A stretch of 64,000 bases of DNA from Streptomyces prunicolor NBRC 13075. Its GTDB lineage: Bacteria > Actinomycetota > Actinomycetes > Streptomycetales > Streptomycetaceae. The translations under genes and the position numbers were made by a program. The notes beneath the pieces were generated by a model. It searched no databases and was not told the DNA's origin. It saw only the letters and a program-made list of their open reading frames with translations. The stretch is taken from contig NZ_BARF01000047.1 in assembly GCF_000367365.1 (NCBI RefSeq), positions 124,001 to 188,000 of the forward strand. The letters are read 5' to 3'. Positions 32,740 to 40,660 of this stretch are shown piece after piece (position 1 is the stretch's first letter; every line of letters starts with the position of its first letter).

Positions 32740-34380
32740 TCAGGAAGCTTTCTCCGAGGTGGGCAGGACCGGTCCAACGGCGGCGTCGAAGGCGTGGGTC
32801 ACCTCGGGGGCGGTGCCGGGCAGAAGCAGCGCGCGGGCGCGGTCCTCGAAGCTCCGATCGGTGGCGGTGAGCCGGTTGTGGTGCTGGCCGAGGTGCTCGG
32901 CCCAGGAGCCGACGAGGTAGTTCTCGATGAACCGGCCGGGTTCGTTGCCGTCCTGGAAGAGGCCCCAGGTGATGGCGCCGGTACGGCGGCGGGACTGGGC
33001 GACACGGTCCATGGCGTCGATGAACGCCGCGCTGTCGTCCGGTGCGACGCGGTACACGACGGAGACCAGCACCGGGCCGTCGGAGGGGCCGGGCACGAAG
33101 ACCAGCGGCGGGGTCGGCCAGTGGTCGGAGAGCGTCGGATCGATTCCCTCCATGCCGTAGAGCCGCCATCGGTAGAGGCTGAGCGCGCTCAGCAGCATGG
33201 TGGCGGTGCCGATGAGGAGGGCGGTGGTCAGGCCGAGCCATTGCACCAGGGCGCCCCAGACGGGGGCGGCGACGGCCTGGCCGCCCTGGAAGACCAGGAG
33301 GTAGACGGCGAGGCCGCGGGCTCGGACCCAGCCGGGCAGCCGGGTCTGCATCGCCGCGTTGAGGGTGGACAGGACGCCGATCCAGGCCACTCCGGCGGGC
33401 AGCAGCGCGAGGACCGCGACCCAGGTGACGTGCACGGTCGCGAGGACCAGGAGGACGAGCGCGAACATGACGGCGCCGGCGGCCAAGATGCCGTTGATAC
33501 CGAGGTGTTGGCGCAGCCACGGCAGAGCGAACGCGCCCGCGACCGCACCGACACCGACCGCGCCGAGCAGCAGGCCGTAGCCGCCCGATCCCAGTCCGAG
33601 GGAGTCGGCGGCGATGAGCGGGAGCAGGGACCAGAGCGCCGCCGCACCGGGGATGAACAGGGCGGTGCGCAGCAGGACGCGGCGGATGCCTGGAGCGTTC
33701 CAAACGTAGCGGCGACCCGCATACAGGGCGGTCAGGAGCCGTTCCCGCTCGCCGGCGGGGACGGTGGTCTTGGGACGGTGCCACAGCACCAGTACGGCGG
33801 CGATCCCGAGGAATGACACCGCGTTGAAGCCGAACACCCAGCCCGCGCCGGCCGCCGCGACCACGACACCGCCGAGCGCCGGACCGACCGCACGCGCGAG
33901 GTTCATGTTCACCGCGCCCAGCGCGGACGCCTGCCCCAACTGCTCCCGTTCCACCAGCTCCGGCTGGATGGCCTGCCACGACGGCCCCATCAGGGCGGTC
34001 CCGCAGCCGAGGAGGAAGGTGAGCGCCAGCAGGGGTACGGCGGACAGCGCGTCCGCGAAGGCCAGCACGGTCAGCGCCGCCGACACGGCGAACATCGCGA
34101 CCTGCGCCGCCAGCAGCAGCCCGCGCCGGTCGAACCGGTCCGCGAGCACACCCGAGGGCAGCGCCAGCAGCACGATCGGCAGACTCGACGCCGTCTGGAC
34201 CAACGTCACCATGGTCGCCCCGTGCCCGAGCAACAGCCACTGTGCACCGACCGTCTGCATCCAGGTGCCGATGTTCGACACGAACTGGGCGATCCACAGC
34301 GCCCGGAACACCGGCCGGCCCAAGGGCGCCCAGGCCGAGGCGGACCGCGCGCTGTTCCCCGTCGAAGTACTCGCGCTCAT
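32740..34380 (-). CDS. MFS_3-type exporter with a fused C-terminal soluble domain
   Basis: 546 residues from ATG 34380, chosen for AGGAG seven bases before it over an upstream frame full of DNA repeats. Twelve membrane helices cover about residues 20-400 in the EntS-like MFS_3 arrangement (GTWMQTVGAQWLLL, PSGVLADRFDRRG, PSWQAIQPELVERE). The last 110 or so residues are soluble (VLVSVVYRVAPDDSAAFIDA, GRFIENYLVGSWAEHLGQH) and resemble an antibiotic-biosynthesis-monooxygenase or dimeric alpha/beta-barrel domain. Such MFS fusions occur in actinobacteria. The substrate is unknown. Confidence 0.88.
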   Translation of the reverse strand: MSASTSTGNSARSASAWAPLGRPVFRALWIAQFVSNIGTWMQTVGAQWLLLGHGATMVTLVQTASSLPIVLLALPSGVLADRFDRRGLLLAAQVAMFAVSAALTVLAFADALSAVPLLALTFLLGCGTALMGPSWQAIQPELVEREQLGQASALGAVNMNLARAVGPALGGVVVAAAGAGWVFGFNAVSFLGIAAVLVLWHRPKTTVPAGERERLLTALYAGRRYVWNAPGIRRVLLRTALFIPGAAALWSLLPLIAADSLGLGSGGYGLLLGAVGVGAVAGAFALPWLRQHLGINGILAAGAVMFALVLLVLATVHVTWVAVLALLPAGVAWIGVLSTLNAAMQTRLPGWVRARGLAVYLLVFQGGQAVAAPVWGALVQWLGLTTALLIGTATMLLSALSLYRWRLYGMEGIDPTLSDHWPTPPLVFVPGPSDGPVLVSVVYRVAPDDSAAFIDAMDRVAQSRRRTGAITWGLFQDGNEPGRFIENYLVGSWAEHLGQHHNRLTATDRSFEDRARALLLPGTAPEVTHAFDAAVGPVLPTSEKAS

Positions 34381-34514
34381 GCTGCGGCTCCTGGGGCGAG
34401 GGGTGCGGTCGGTTGGTCGAGAAGAAGGTACGGCAGCTCGGTGCGGGTCGGGCCACCAAGCCGCCGTAAAGCCGGACCGGCCCTGGGACCGACCGTGGGA
34501 CCCGTTGTGGGACC

Positions 34515-34550
34515 GGTCCAACGGCCGGTCCAACGGCCTGTCCAAAGGCC
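34515..34550. repeat. Three tandem 12-base repeats next to the stop of an amidohydrolase gene
   Basis: GGTCCAACGGCC twice, then TGTCCAAAGGCC, ending two bases before the stop of the gene on the minus strand. The core GGTCCAA is also scattered through the window. Confidence 0.85.
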
Positions 34551-34552
34551 GG

Positions 34553-36493
34553 TCAGAAGCAGCCGTCGAGCGGATCGAGCGCGCCGCCGACCTGGTGCGG
34601 CACCTGCGGTACGCGCTCGAAGTCGCCGCGCCCCTCTCGCCAGGCGCGCTGCTCCTCGGAGTCGGCGGCGGCGTCCACGAAGGCGCGGGCCTGCCGTGCG
34701 CCGGACGCCGTCTGCCGTACGTCCGTCGCCGCCTGGAATCCGCCGAAGCGGGCCACCGGGCTCCAGGCCGGGCTGATCTCCGGCAGCGGGGCGGCGATGT
34801 TCTCGTAGTCGCCCGCCGCGTACACGACCTTGCCGCCGGCCACGGTCACCAGGGCCTCGATACGGTCGATGTCCTCGTCGGCGACGGAGAAGTAGTCGGC
34901 GGACAGCACGGCCAGGTCGCCGTACTTGCCCTCGGTGATGGTGCCCTTCAGGTCGGCCTCGCCGGTGAGGTGGGCACCCGCGCTGGTGTACATCTCCAGG
35001 GCGGTGGAACGGTCCACGCGGTTCTCGGCCGGGTAGAGGAGGAGGTCGCCGACGGTGCGGCCGGTGACCAGCCAGGACAGGGACAACCAGGGGTTGTAGC
35101 TGGAGACGCGGGTGGCGTCGGTGCCGGCGGCGACCAGCAGGCCGGTGTCGCGCATGGCGCGGATCGGGGGCGCGGTCGCGGCGCGCTCGGCACCGTAGCG
35201 GTCGATGAAGGCCTTGCCCTGGAACATCATGCGGTTCTGCACGGAGACCGCGCCGCCGAGGGCCTTGATCCGGTCCAGACTGCTCTGGCTGACGGTCTCG
35301 GCGTGGTCGAACAACCACCGTGTCCCGTCCGGGAATCCGCCGTCCGCGGCGATCTTCTCGAAGACGTCGAGGTCCTGGCGGATGGTCTCGTCGTAGGTGG
35401 CGTGGAGGCGGAATCCCCAGCCGTTGTCGAGCAGCAGCCGGGCCGCCGCGTCGAGGTCTTCCCTTGCGCGGGCGGTGAGTTGGGGGCGGGGCTCGGCGAA
35501 GTTCTCGAAGTCGGCCGGGGACCAGGCGAGGTTCTCGCCGGCGCCGTTGCAGCGCAGCCATGCGTCGCCGTCGCCGGGGCTGACCATGCCGATCCAGCGG
35601 CGCAGGTCGTCGAGTTCCTGCCCGGCGGTCTGCGGGAAGAGGTGGTAGGCGATACGGACGGTCAACTCACCGCGCTCCGCCAGCTCGGTGACGGCCGCGT
35701 AGTTGTCGGGGAAGTTCTGGAAACCGCCTGCCGCGTCGATGGCGCTGGTGATGCCGAAGCGGTTCAGCTCGCGCAAGTAGTGCCGGGTGGAGCCGAGTTG
35801 GTCCTCGGGGGCGAGGATCGGCCCCTTGGCGAGGGTGGAGTAGAGCAGCCCGGCGGCGGGCGCGGCCAGCAGCACACCGGTGGGGTTGCCCGCGAAGTCA
35901 CGGACGATCTCGCCACCGGGCGGATTCGGCGAGTCCCGCGTGAAGCCGACGGCCTCCAGCGCGGCCCGGTTGAGGATCGCCGACTGGTACAAGTGCAGGA
36001 CGAACACAGGGGTGTCGGGGGCGGCGGCGTTCAACTCGGACACGGTCGGCAGCCGCTTCTCCGCGAACTGTTCCCCGGTCCACCCTCCAACTACCCGCAC
36101 CCACTGACCGGTTGGCGTGCGCTCGGCCTGCTCCCGCAGCATCCGCAGCGCGGTCCGCAGCGACCGTACGCCGTCCCAGCGCAGTTCGAGCAGATAGTTC
36201 AACCCGCCCCGGATGACGTGCAGATGGGAGTCGTTGAGCCCGGGGATCACCCGCCGGCCGAGCGCGTCCACGACGCGAGTGGCGGGGCCGATGTGCGGGG
36301 CGACGGTCGCGTCGTCTCCTACGGCGGCGAAGACACCGTCGGTGATGGCCACGGCGGACACCGCCGGGCGGGCGGGGTCGCCGGTGTGGATACGGGCGTT
36401 GCGGACGACGAGCTGCGCGGGGTGCTGGACTCCGTCGTAGGGGCGTATGCCACCCACGGGCATGGTGCCCACAGGCATGGTGCTGCTGGACAT
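34553..36493 (-). CDS. YtcJ-like metal-dependent amidohydrolase
   Basis: 646 residues, longer than most by its N-terminal tail. The metal site is PGLNDSHLHVIRGG, as in the YtcJ/Amidohydro_3 group, with later motifs GFRLHATYDE, WLFDHAETVS and VAAGTDATRVSSYNPW. It is predicted to hydrolyse an amide-like bond in an unknown small molecule in the cytoplasm. GGAG lies five bases before the ATG. A 15-base duplication near the start (36453-36482) gives MPVGTMPVGG. It is divergent from a LysR regulator, which probably controls it. Confidence 0.88.
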   Translation of the reverse strand: MSSSTMPVGTMPVGGIRPYDGVQHPAQLVVRNARIHTGDPARPAVSAVAITDGVFAAVGDDATVAPHIGPATRVVDALGRRVIPGLNDSHLHVIRGGLNYLLELRWDGVRSLRTALRMLREQAERTPTGQWVRVVGGWTGEQFAEKRLPTVSELNAAAPDTPVFVLHLYQSAILNRAALEAVGFTRDSPNPPGGEIVRDFAGNPTGVLLAAPAAGLLYSTLAKGPILAPEDQLGSTRHYLRELNRFGITSAIDAAGGFQNFPDNYAAVTELAERGELTVRIAYHLFPQTAGQELDDLRRWIGMVSPGDGDAWLRCNGAGENLAWSPADFENFAEPRPQLTARAREDLDAAARLLLDNGWGFRLHATYDETIRQDLDVFEKIAADGGFPDGTRWLFDHAETVSQSSLDRIKALGGAVSVQNRMMFQGKAFIDRYGAERAATAPPIRAMRDTGLLVAAGTDATRVSSYNPWLSLSWLVTGRTVGDLLLYPAENRVDRSTALEMYTSAGAHLTGEADLKGTITEGKYGDLAVLSADYFSVADEDIDRIEALVTVAGGKVVYAAGDYENIAAPLPEISPAWSPVARFGGFQAATDVRQTASGARQARAFVDAAADSEEQRAWREGRGDFERVPQVPHQVGGALDPLDGCF

Positions 36494-36645
36494 GGAGGCT
36501 CCTTGGAGCAGGAGAGGCGAAGGGAGGCGAGGGATCGGTCGTCCGGCGACACCCCCGACGCTAGGTCTGCGACAATGGATCGGTCCAACACATGGTTCCG
36601 CTTGTATTGATCGCCGAAGCAGCTGGATGGAAGGACGGGCGCGGG

Positions 36646-37596
36646 ATGGACCTGAGGCACCTGAAGTACTTCCTCGCCGTCGCCGAGACCCGTAACTTCA
36701 CGCAGGCCGCGGCCAGTTGCTACGTCGCCCAGTCCGCCCTGAGCCAGCAGATCGCCCGGCTGGAGAAGGACGTGGGCGCCCAGCTGTTCAGCCGCACCAG
36801 CCGTTCCGTACGGCTGACGGCGGCCGGGGAGCTCCTCGAACCGCTGGCCCGCCGCATCCTCGCCGACGTCGACACCGCCAAGGCCGCGCTCGACGCCCTG
36901 TCCGGGCTGCGGCGCGGGCGGCTGCGCCTGGGCCTCGTGCAGACGCGGGCCTCCTCGGTCGACCTGGTCGAGGTGATGGCCGACTACCACGCTCGCTACC
37001 CGGGCATCGACTTCCATGTGACCAACGCGCCCAGCGCGGAGATGGCCGCCGCGGTGCTGGCCGGGGACCTCGACATCGCGATCGTCGGCCTGGGCCCACG
37101 CCAGATCCCGGACGGGCTCGACCACCAGGTCCTCGCGGCCGACCCCCTCGTCCTGATCGTGCCGGCCGACCACGCGCTGGCCGACCGCGAGGCCGTGGAC
37201 CTGGCCGACCTGCCGGAGAGCCACCAGCTCATCCAGTTCACCCGGGGCAGCGGCCTGCGCCGCCAGGTGCTGGCCGCGTTCGCCCGCGCCGGAGTGGAAC
37301 CCGGCCAGCACTTCCAGGTCGGCCAGATACAGGACATGATCCGGCTGGCGGCGCGGGGCATCGGCGTGACGGTCGTACCGCGGTCGTCGGTGTTCCTCGA
37401 CCCCGTTCCGGACCAGAACCCCCCTGACCAGAACCCCCCGGACACCAAGGACGCCCTGCCGTACGGCGCCCGCGCGCTGCGTATCGCGGACGAGGCGGCG
37501 GTGCACACCATCTGTGCGGTCCACGACAGCAAGCGGCTGGCACCGGCCGCGGCGGCGTTCCTCGAAGTGGTGGAGCGACACGCGATCAGGGACTGA
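36646..37596 (+). CDS. LysR-family transcriptional regulator
   Basis: 316 residues from ATG 36646 (AAGGA ten bases before). The N-terminal helix-turn-helix (about 1-60) is LKYFLAVAETRNFTQAAASC with AQSALSQQIARLEKDVG. The effector-binding domain (about 90-305) has the periplasmic-binding fold (LDIAIVGLGP, GIGVTVVPRSSVF). A 15-base tandem duplication (37411-37440) inserts PDQNP repeats near residue 260, in a surface loop. Divergent from the YtcJ-like amidohydrolase across about 150 bases, it probably regulates that gene in response to its substrate. Confidence 0.9.
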   Translation: MDLRHLKYFLAVAETRNFTQAAASCYVAQSALSQQIARLEKDVGAQLFSRTSRSVRLTAAGELLEPLARRILADVDTAKAALDALSGLRRGRLRLGLVQTRASSVDLVEVMADYHARYPGIDFHVTNAPSAEMAAAVLAGDLDIAIVGLGPRQIPDGLDHQVLAADPLVLIVPADHALADREAVDLADLPESHQLIQFTRGSGLRRQVLAAFARAGVEPGQHFQVGQIQDMIRLAARGIGVTVVPRSSVFLDPVPDQNPPDQNPPDTKDALPYGARALRIADEAAVHTICAVHDSKRLAPAAAAFLEVVERHAIRD

Positions 37597-37700
37597 GCGG
37601 AGAGGCCCCAAAGGCTCGGGCGATCAATCTCTGATGCCGATCGCTGCGCCCGCATCCATATGTTGGACGTGACGCTCCCCTGGCGCGACGCTCGGAGAAG

Positions 37701-37776
37701 GAAGCCGGGAGGCCGAAGCCGGGAGACCGAAGCCCTCCAGCGTAGAAGCCCTCCAGCGAAGTAGCCCTCCAGCGAA
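37701..37776. repeat. Two adjacent tandem repeat sets upstream of a membrane-protein gene
   Basis: Two copies of a 14-mer (GAAGCCGGGAGGCC at 37701-37714, then a one-base variant) are followed by three copies of a 16-mer of the form GAAGCCCTCCAGCGAA (37729-37744, 37745-37760, 37761-37776). They end 13 bases before the next start codon, so they lie in the leader of that gene. Confidence 0.9.
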
Positions 37777-37789
37777 TGGGAGCAATGCC

Positions 37790-38527
37790 ATGTCTGCCGT
37801 ACTGCGCGACGCGTGGACCACGGTCGTCCCCGACATGGAGGACCGGCACGGCCCGCTCCCTCCCCTGATGCTCGCGCTGACCGTGGTGACCGGGCTCGTG
37901 GACGCCTTCAGCTATCTCGTCCTGGGCCATGTCTTCGTCGCCAACATGACCGGCAACGTCGTCTTCTCCGGCTTCGCGATCGCCGGTGCGGCGGGTTTCT
38001 CCCTGGTCGCCTCCCTCGCCGCGCTGGCCGCGTTCGCCCTCGGCGCCCTGCTCGGCGGACGGCTCGCGCACGGTGCCGGCACCCACCGGGGACGGGTCCT
38101 GCACCTGGCGCTGCTGCTGGAGACGACCCTGGTCCTGGCGGCGTACGTCGTCGCCCAGGCCACGGACACCTCGCACGTGACCACGGCCGTCCAGTACTCC
38201 TTGATCGCCCTCCTCGGCCTGGCGATGGGCGTGCAGAACGCCACCGCCCGCGCGCTGGCCGTACCCGACCTGACCACGACCGTGCTGACGCTCACCATCA
38301 CCGGAGTCGCCGCGGACAGCCGCCTCGCGGGCGGCAAGGGCAGCAAGGTGGGCCGTCGCGTGCTCTCGGCCGCGGCGATGTTCGCCGGCGGTCTGGCCGG
38401 TGCCGTCGCGGTCGAACACGGCGGCCGGGCGCTGCCCCTGCTGTTCGCCGCGGTGCTGCTGGTGGCGACCTCCGTGACCGCGTTCGTGCTGACCCGCTCG
38501 GACGCTTCATGGACGAAGCCGCTGTGA
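37790..38527 (+). CDS. DUF1275 (YoaK-type) membrane protein
   Basis: 245 residues with about six membrane helices. The conserved DUF1275 opening is seen in VVTGLVDAFSYLVLGHVFVANMTGN, and GLAMGVQNATARALAV is the second typical segment. The family is widespread in actinobacteria and has no firmly known role. The gene is preceded by tandem repeats and overlaps the start of a MIP-type channel gene, so the two are coupled. Confidence 0.88.
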   Translation: MSAVLRDAWTTVVPDMEDRHGPLPPLMLALTVVTGLVDAFSYLVLGHVFVANMTGNVVFSGFAIAGAAGFSLVASLAALAAFALGALLGGRLAHGAGTHRGRVLHLALLLETTLVLAAYVVAQATDTSHVTTAVQYSLIALLGLAMGVQNATARALAVPDLTTTVLTLTITGVAADSRLAGGKGSKVGRRVLSAAAMFAGGLAGAVAVEHGGRALPLLFAAVLLVATSVTAFVLTRSDASWTKPL

Positions 38528-39357
38528 CCAGAACCTCCATGAAGACAGCCACGGCGAAGGAAGCCGCAGCGAAGGACGCGTCCGCAACTCCCCCATGGCA
38601 GCGCACACTTCACTCCGCGCTCCTCGAACTCGCCCTCACCGCGGCCATGTTGTTCGTCGTGGCCACCACGGTCCGCTGGCTGCTGGGCACCCTCGACCCG
38701 GCGAACGGCGGCTGGTGGAACACCCCGGAGGGCAGACTCCTCGCGGTCGCCCCGCTCTCCGGCTACACGGTCACCGCCGTCATGCTCTCCCCCTGGGGCA
38801 AGGTGACCGGCGGCCACATCAACCCGGCGATCACCCTCGCGATGTGGCGCTACGGCCGTACCCCGGGCCGCGATGTCGCGCCGTTCATCGCCGGTCAACT
38901 GATCGGATCGCTGCTCGGCATCGCGGCCGGACGACTGGTCTGGGGCCCGGTGTTCGCCTCCCCGGCCGTGGACTTCGCCGTCATCCGCCCTGCTCCCGGC
39001 TGGAGTTGGGCACTCGTCGCCGTGATCGAGACCGCCACGATGTTCGTCATCGTCGCGGTCGCCGGAATCGGCGTATCCAGCCGCCGACTTGACCCTTTCA
39101 CCCCCTGGGCGGTCGGCACGATGATCGCCGCCCAGATCATCGGGTTCGGCACCCTGTCCGGCGGAATCGCCAACCCGGCACGGGAGTTCGGCCCGGCGGT
39201 GTTCGCCGGGGCACCCTCGCTCCTGCCCGTCTATCTGCTCGCCCCGCCGCTCGGGGCGCTCGCGGCGACGGTCGTGATCAACGGGATCAACTCCCGCCGT
39301 CGCACGACCGCACCGGCACCGGCCGCGAAGGAACCGGCGCCGACCTCCCGGCCGTAG
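38509..39357 (+). CDS. MIP/aquaporin-family channel
   Basis: 282 residues from ATG 38509; GTG 38524, which overlaps the DUF1275 stop (GTGA), is an alternative start. Six helices and both half-helix motifs are visible: GGHINPAITLAM and GGIANPAREFGP. The Asn-Pro-Ala pairs and the Arg after the second one form the selectivity filter of water or glycerol channels. The residues around the filter do not let me choose between water and glycerol transport. A proline- and alanine-rich tail follows the last helix. Confidence 0.9.
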   Translation: MDEAAVTRTSMKTATAKEAAAKDASATPPWQRTLHSALLELALTAAMLFVVATTVRWLLGTLDPANGGWWNTPEGRLLAVAPLSGYTVTAVMLSPWGKVTGGHINPAITLAMWRYGRTPGRDVAPFIAGQLIGSLLGIAAGRLVWGPVFASPAVDFAVIRPAPGWSWALVAVIETATMFVIVAVAGIGVSSRRLDPFTPWAVGTMIAAQIIGFGTLSGGIANPAREFGPAVFAGAPSLLPVYLLAPPLGALAATVVINGINSRRRTTAPAPAAKEPAPTSRP

Positions 39358-39448
39358 CCGAAGCTCTTGCCGCGCTCTTCCTCGGTGGCGGCGGCACGGC
39401 CACAATGGACGCCCGGTGTCGGCGCGTCCGCGCCCTGGGAGGTCCCGT

Positions 39449-40177
39449 ATGGCGTCGCAACCCGTACCTCGGCGGAAGGCCGGTTCGGTGGATCGCGGAT
39501 CCGGACCGCTTCCTGTTCCGGGGCGTGCCGCGGAGGTGGATGCTCCGGTGCACGACGCAGCGACGCTCGGGTTGGTCGACCGGCCCGGCCGTGAGTACTG
39601 GTGGCGTCAGCTGAGCACGGCGGCCCGCGACCGGATGGTGACCAGGGTCGGTCCGATCGTCGAGTGGTGGGCGTACTGCCACCCCACGGACCGCGAACGC
39701 CCGTACCCGGTGGTGTTCGGTGAGCGGGGCCTCGCGGTGGCCACGCCGACCGTCAACGACCGGGGCGGACCCGCGCAGTCGATCACGGTCCTGCCGTTCG
39801 TGCCGTCGTCGTTGCGGCACGCGGTGGTCGTGCAGAAGCCGAGACGGCCGCGCTCCGGTCGTCCCGCGTTGCCGGGCGGCGACGAGCCGCAGGGGTACGA
39901 CGCGGAACTGCCGCTGCCGGAGCGCTTACGCGGTTTTCTCGGCAATCTGCCCGTGGAGGCACAGGCACGGTTGCAGCGGCCGTTCGTCAACGGCGACACG
40001 TTCGCCCGGGGGAACCACTTCTACTCCGGGAACGAGGACGAGCTGGACGTCTGGTGTTTCCTGGCCGGGCGCCGGTGGGTGACCTTCGTGTCGGGGCACG
40101 GCTCGGGTCTGTCCGGTCCCGCGCACCGCGCGTCGTGGCGGCTGATCTGCCGGCAGGCCGAGGTCGCGGCACGGTGA
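39449..40177 (+). CDS. Hypothetical protein containing a TTA codon
   Basis: 242 residues from ATG 39449, supported by GGGAGG about six bases before it; a GTG 33 bases earlier is possible. No signal peptide, helix or recognised domain; aromatic-rich segments are REYWWRQLS and VEWWAYCHP, then VWCFLAGRRWVTFVSGHG. The Leu codon at 39926-39928 is TTA, which in Streptomyces needs the bldA tRNA, so translation is probably developmentally limited. The stop overlaps the GTG of a J-domain gene, which would then be coupled to it. Confidence 0.75.
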   Translation: MASQPVPRRKAGSVDRGSGPLPVPGRAAEVDAPVHDAATLGLVDRPGREYWWRQLSTAARDRMVTRVGPIVEWWAYCHPTDRERPYPVVFGERGLAVATPTVNDRGGPAQSITVLPFVPSSLRHAVVVQKPRRPRSGRPALPGGDEPQGYDAELPLPERLRGFLGNLPVEAQARLQRPFVNGDTFARGNHFYSGNEDELDVWCFLAGRRWVTFVSGHGSGLSGPAHRASWRLICRQAEVAAR

Positions 40178-40629
40178 CCGCGGCGGACGAACCGGACTTC
40201 TACGCGGTGCTCGGTATCCCGGCCGACGCCACCAGGGCCGAGATCGTGCGCGCGTTCCGCCGCAGGGCGCTGACCCACCACCCCGACCGTGGCGGCGACA
40301 CGGAGGCCTTCCAGGACGCGCACCGGGCCTACGAGACGCTGTCCGACCCGGTGCGGCGCAAGGCGTACGACCGGCGCCGCGCGGCCCCGCCACGCAGCGC
40401 GCCCGGAGCCTCCGCCGAACCGCCGCCGCCGCCGCCGGCAGCCGACCCCTTCGAGTGGGCCTCCGGCGCCGGCCCCCGCACGGGTGGCCCCTCGGGCCCC
40501 GCCCGTGACCAGGGGGTGCACGCCGTTTCCTTCCCGGCGCACGATCCGGAGTCCTCGTGGCGGCGGGCCGACCGGTTCGCCTGGTGGCGGCCCGTCGACG
40601 AACCGCGGCCGAAGCGACGCCGACACTGA
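40174..40629 (+). CDS. Small J-domain (DnaJ-like) protein
   Basis: 151 residues from GTG 40174 in a GTGA overlap with the preceding gene. The J domain fills residues 8-70 (DFYAVLGIPADATRAEIVRA) with the essential HPD motif in THHPDRGGD. The rest is Pro/Arg-rich with no zinc-finger or C-terminal substrate domain, so it is a type III J protein. It should stimulate an Hsp70 for a specific partner, possibly the product of the coupled upstream gene. Confidence 0.9.
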   Translation: MTAADEPDFYAVLGIPADATRAEIVRAFRRRALTHHPDRGGDTEAFQDAHRAYETLSDPVRRKAYDRRRAAPPRSAPGASAEPPPPPPAADPFEWASGAGPRTGGPSGPARDQGVHAVSFPAHDPESSWRRADRFAWWRPVDEPRPKRRRH

Positions 40630-40660
40630 CCCGCTTCGGGCCGCCGCCGACCCGCTCCGG

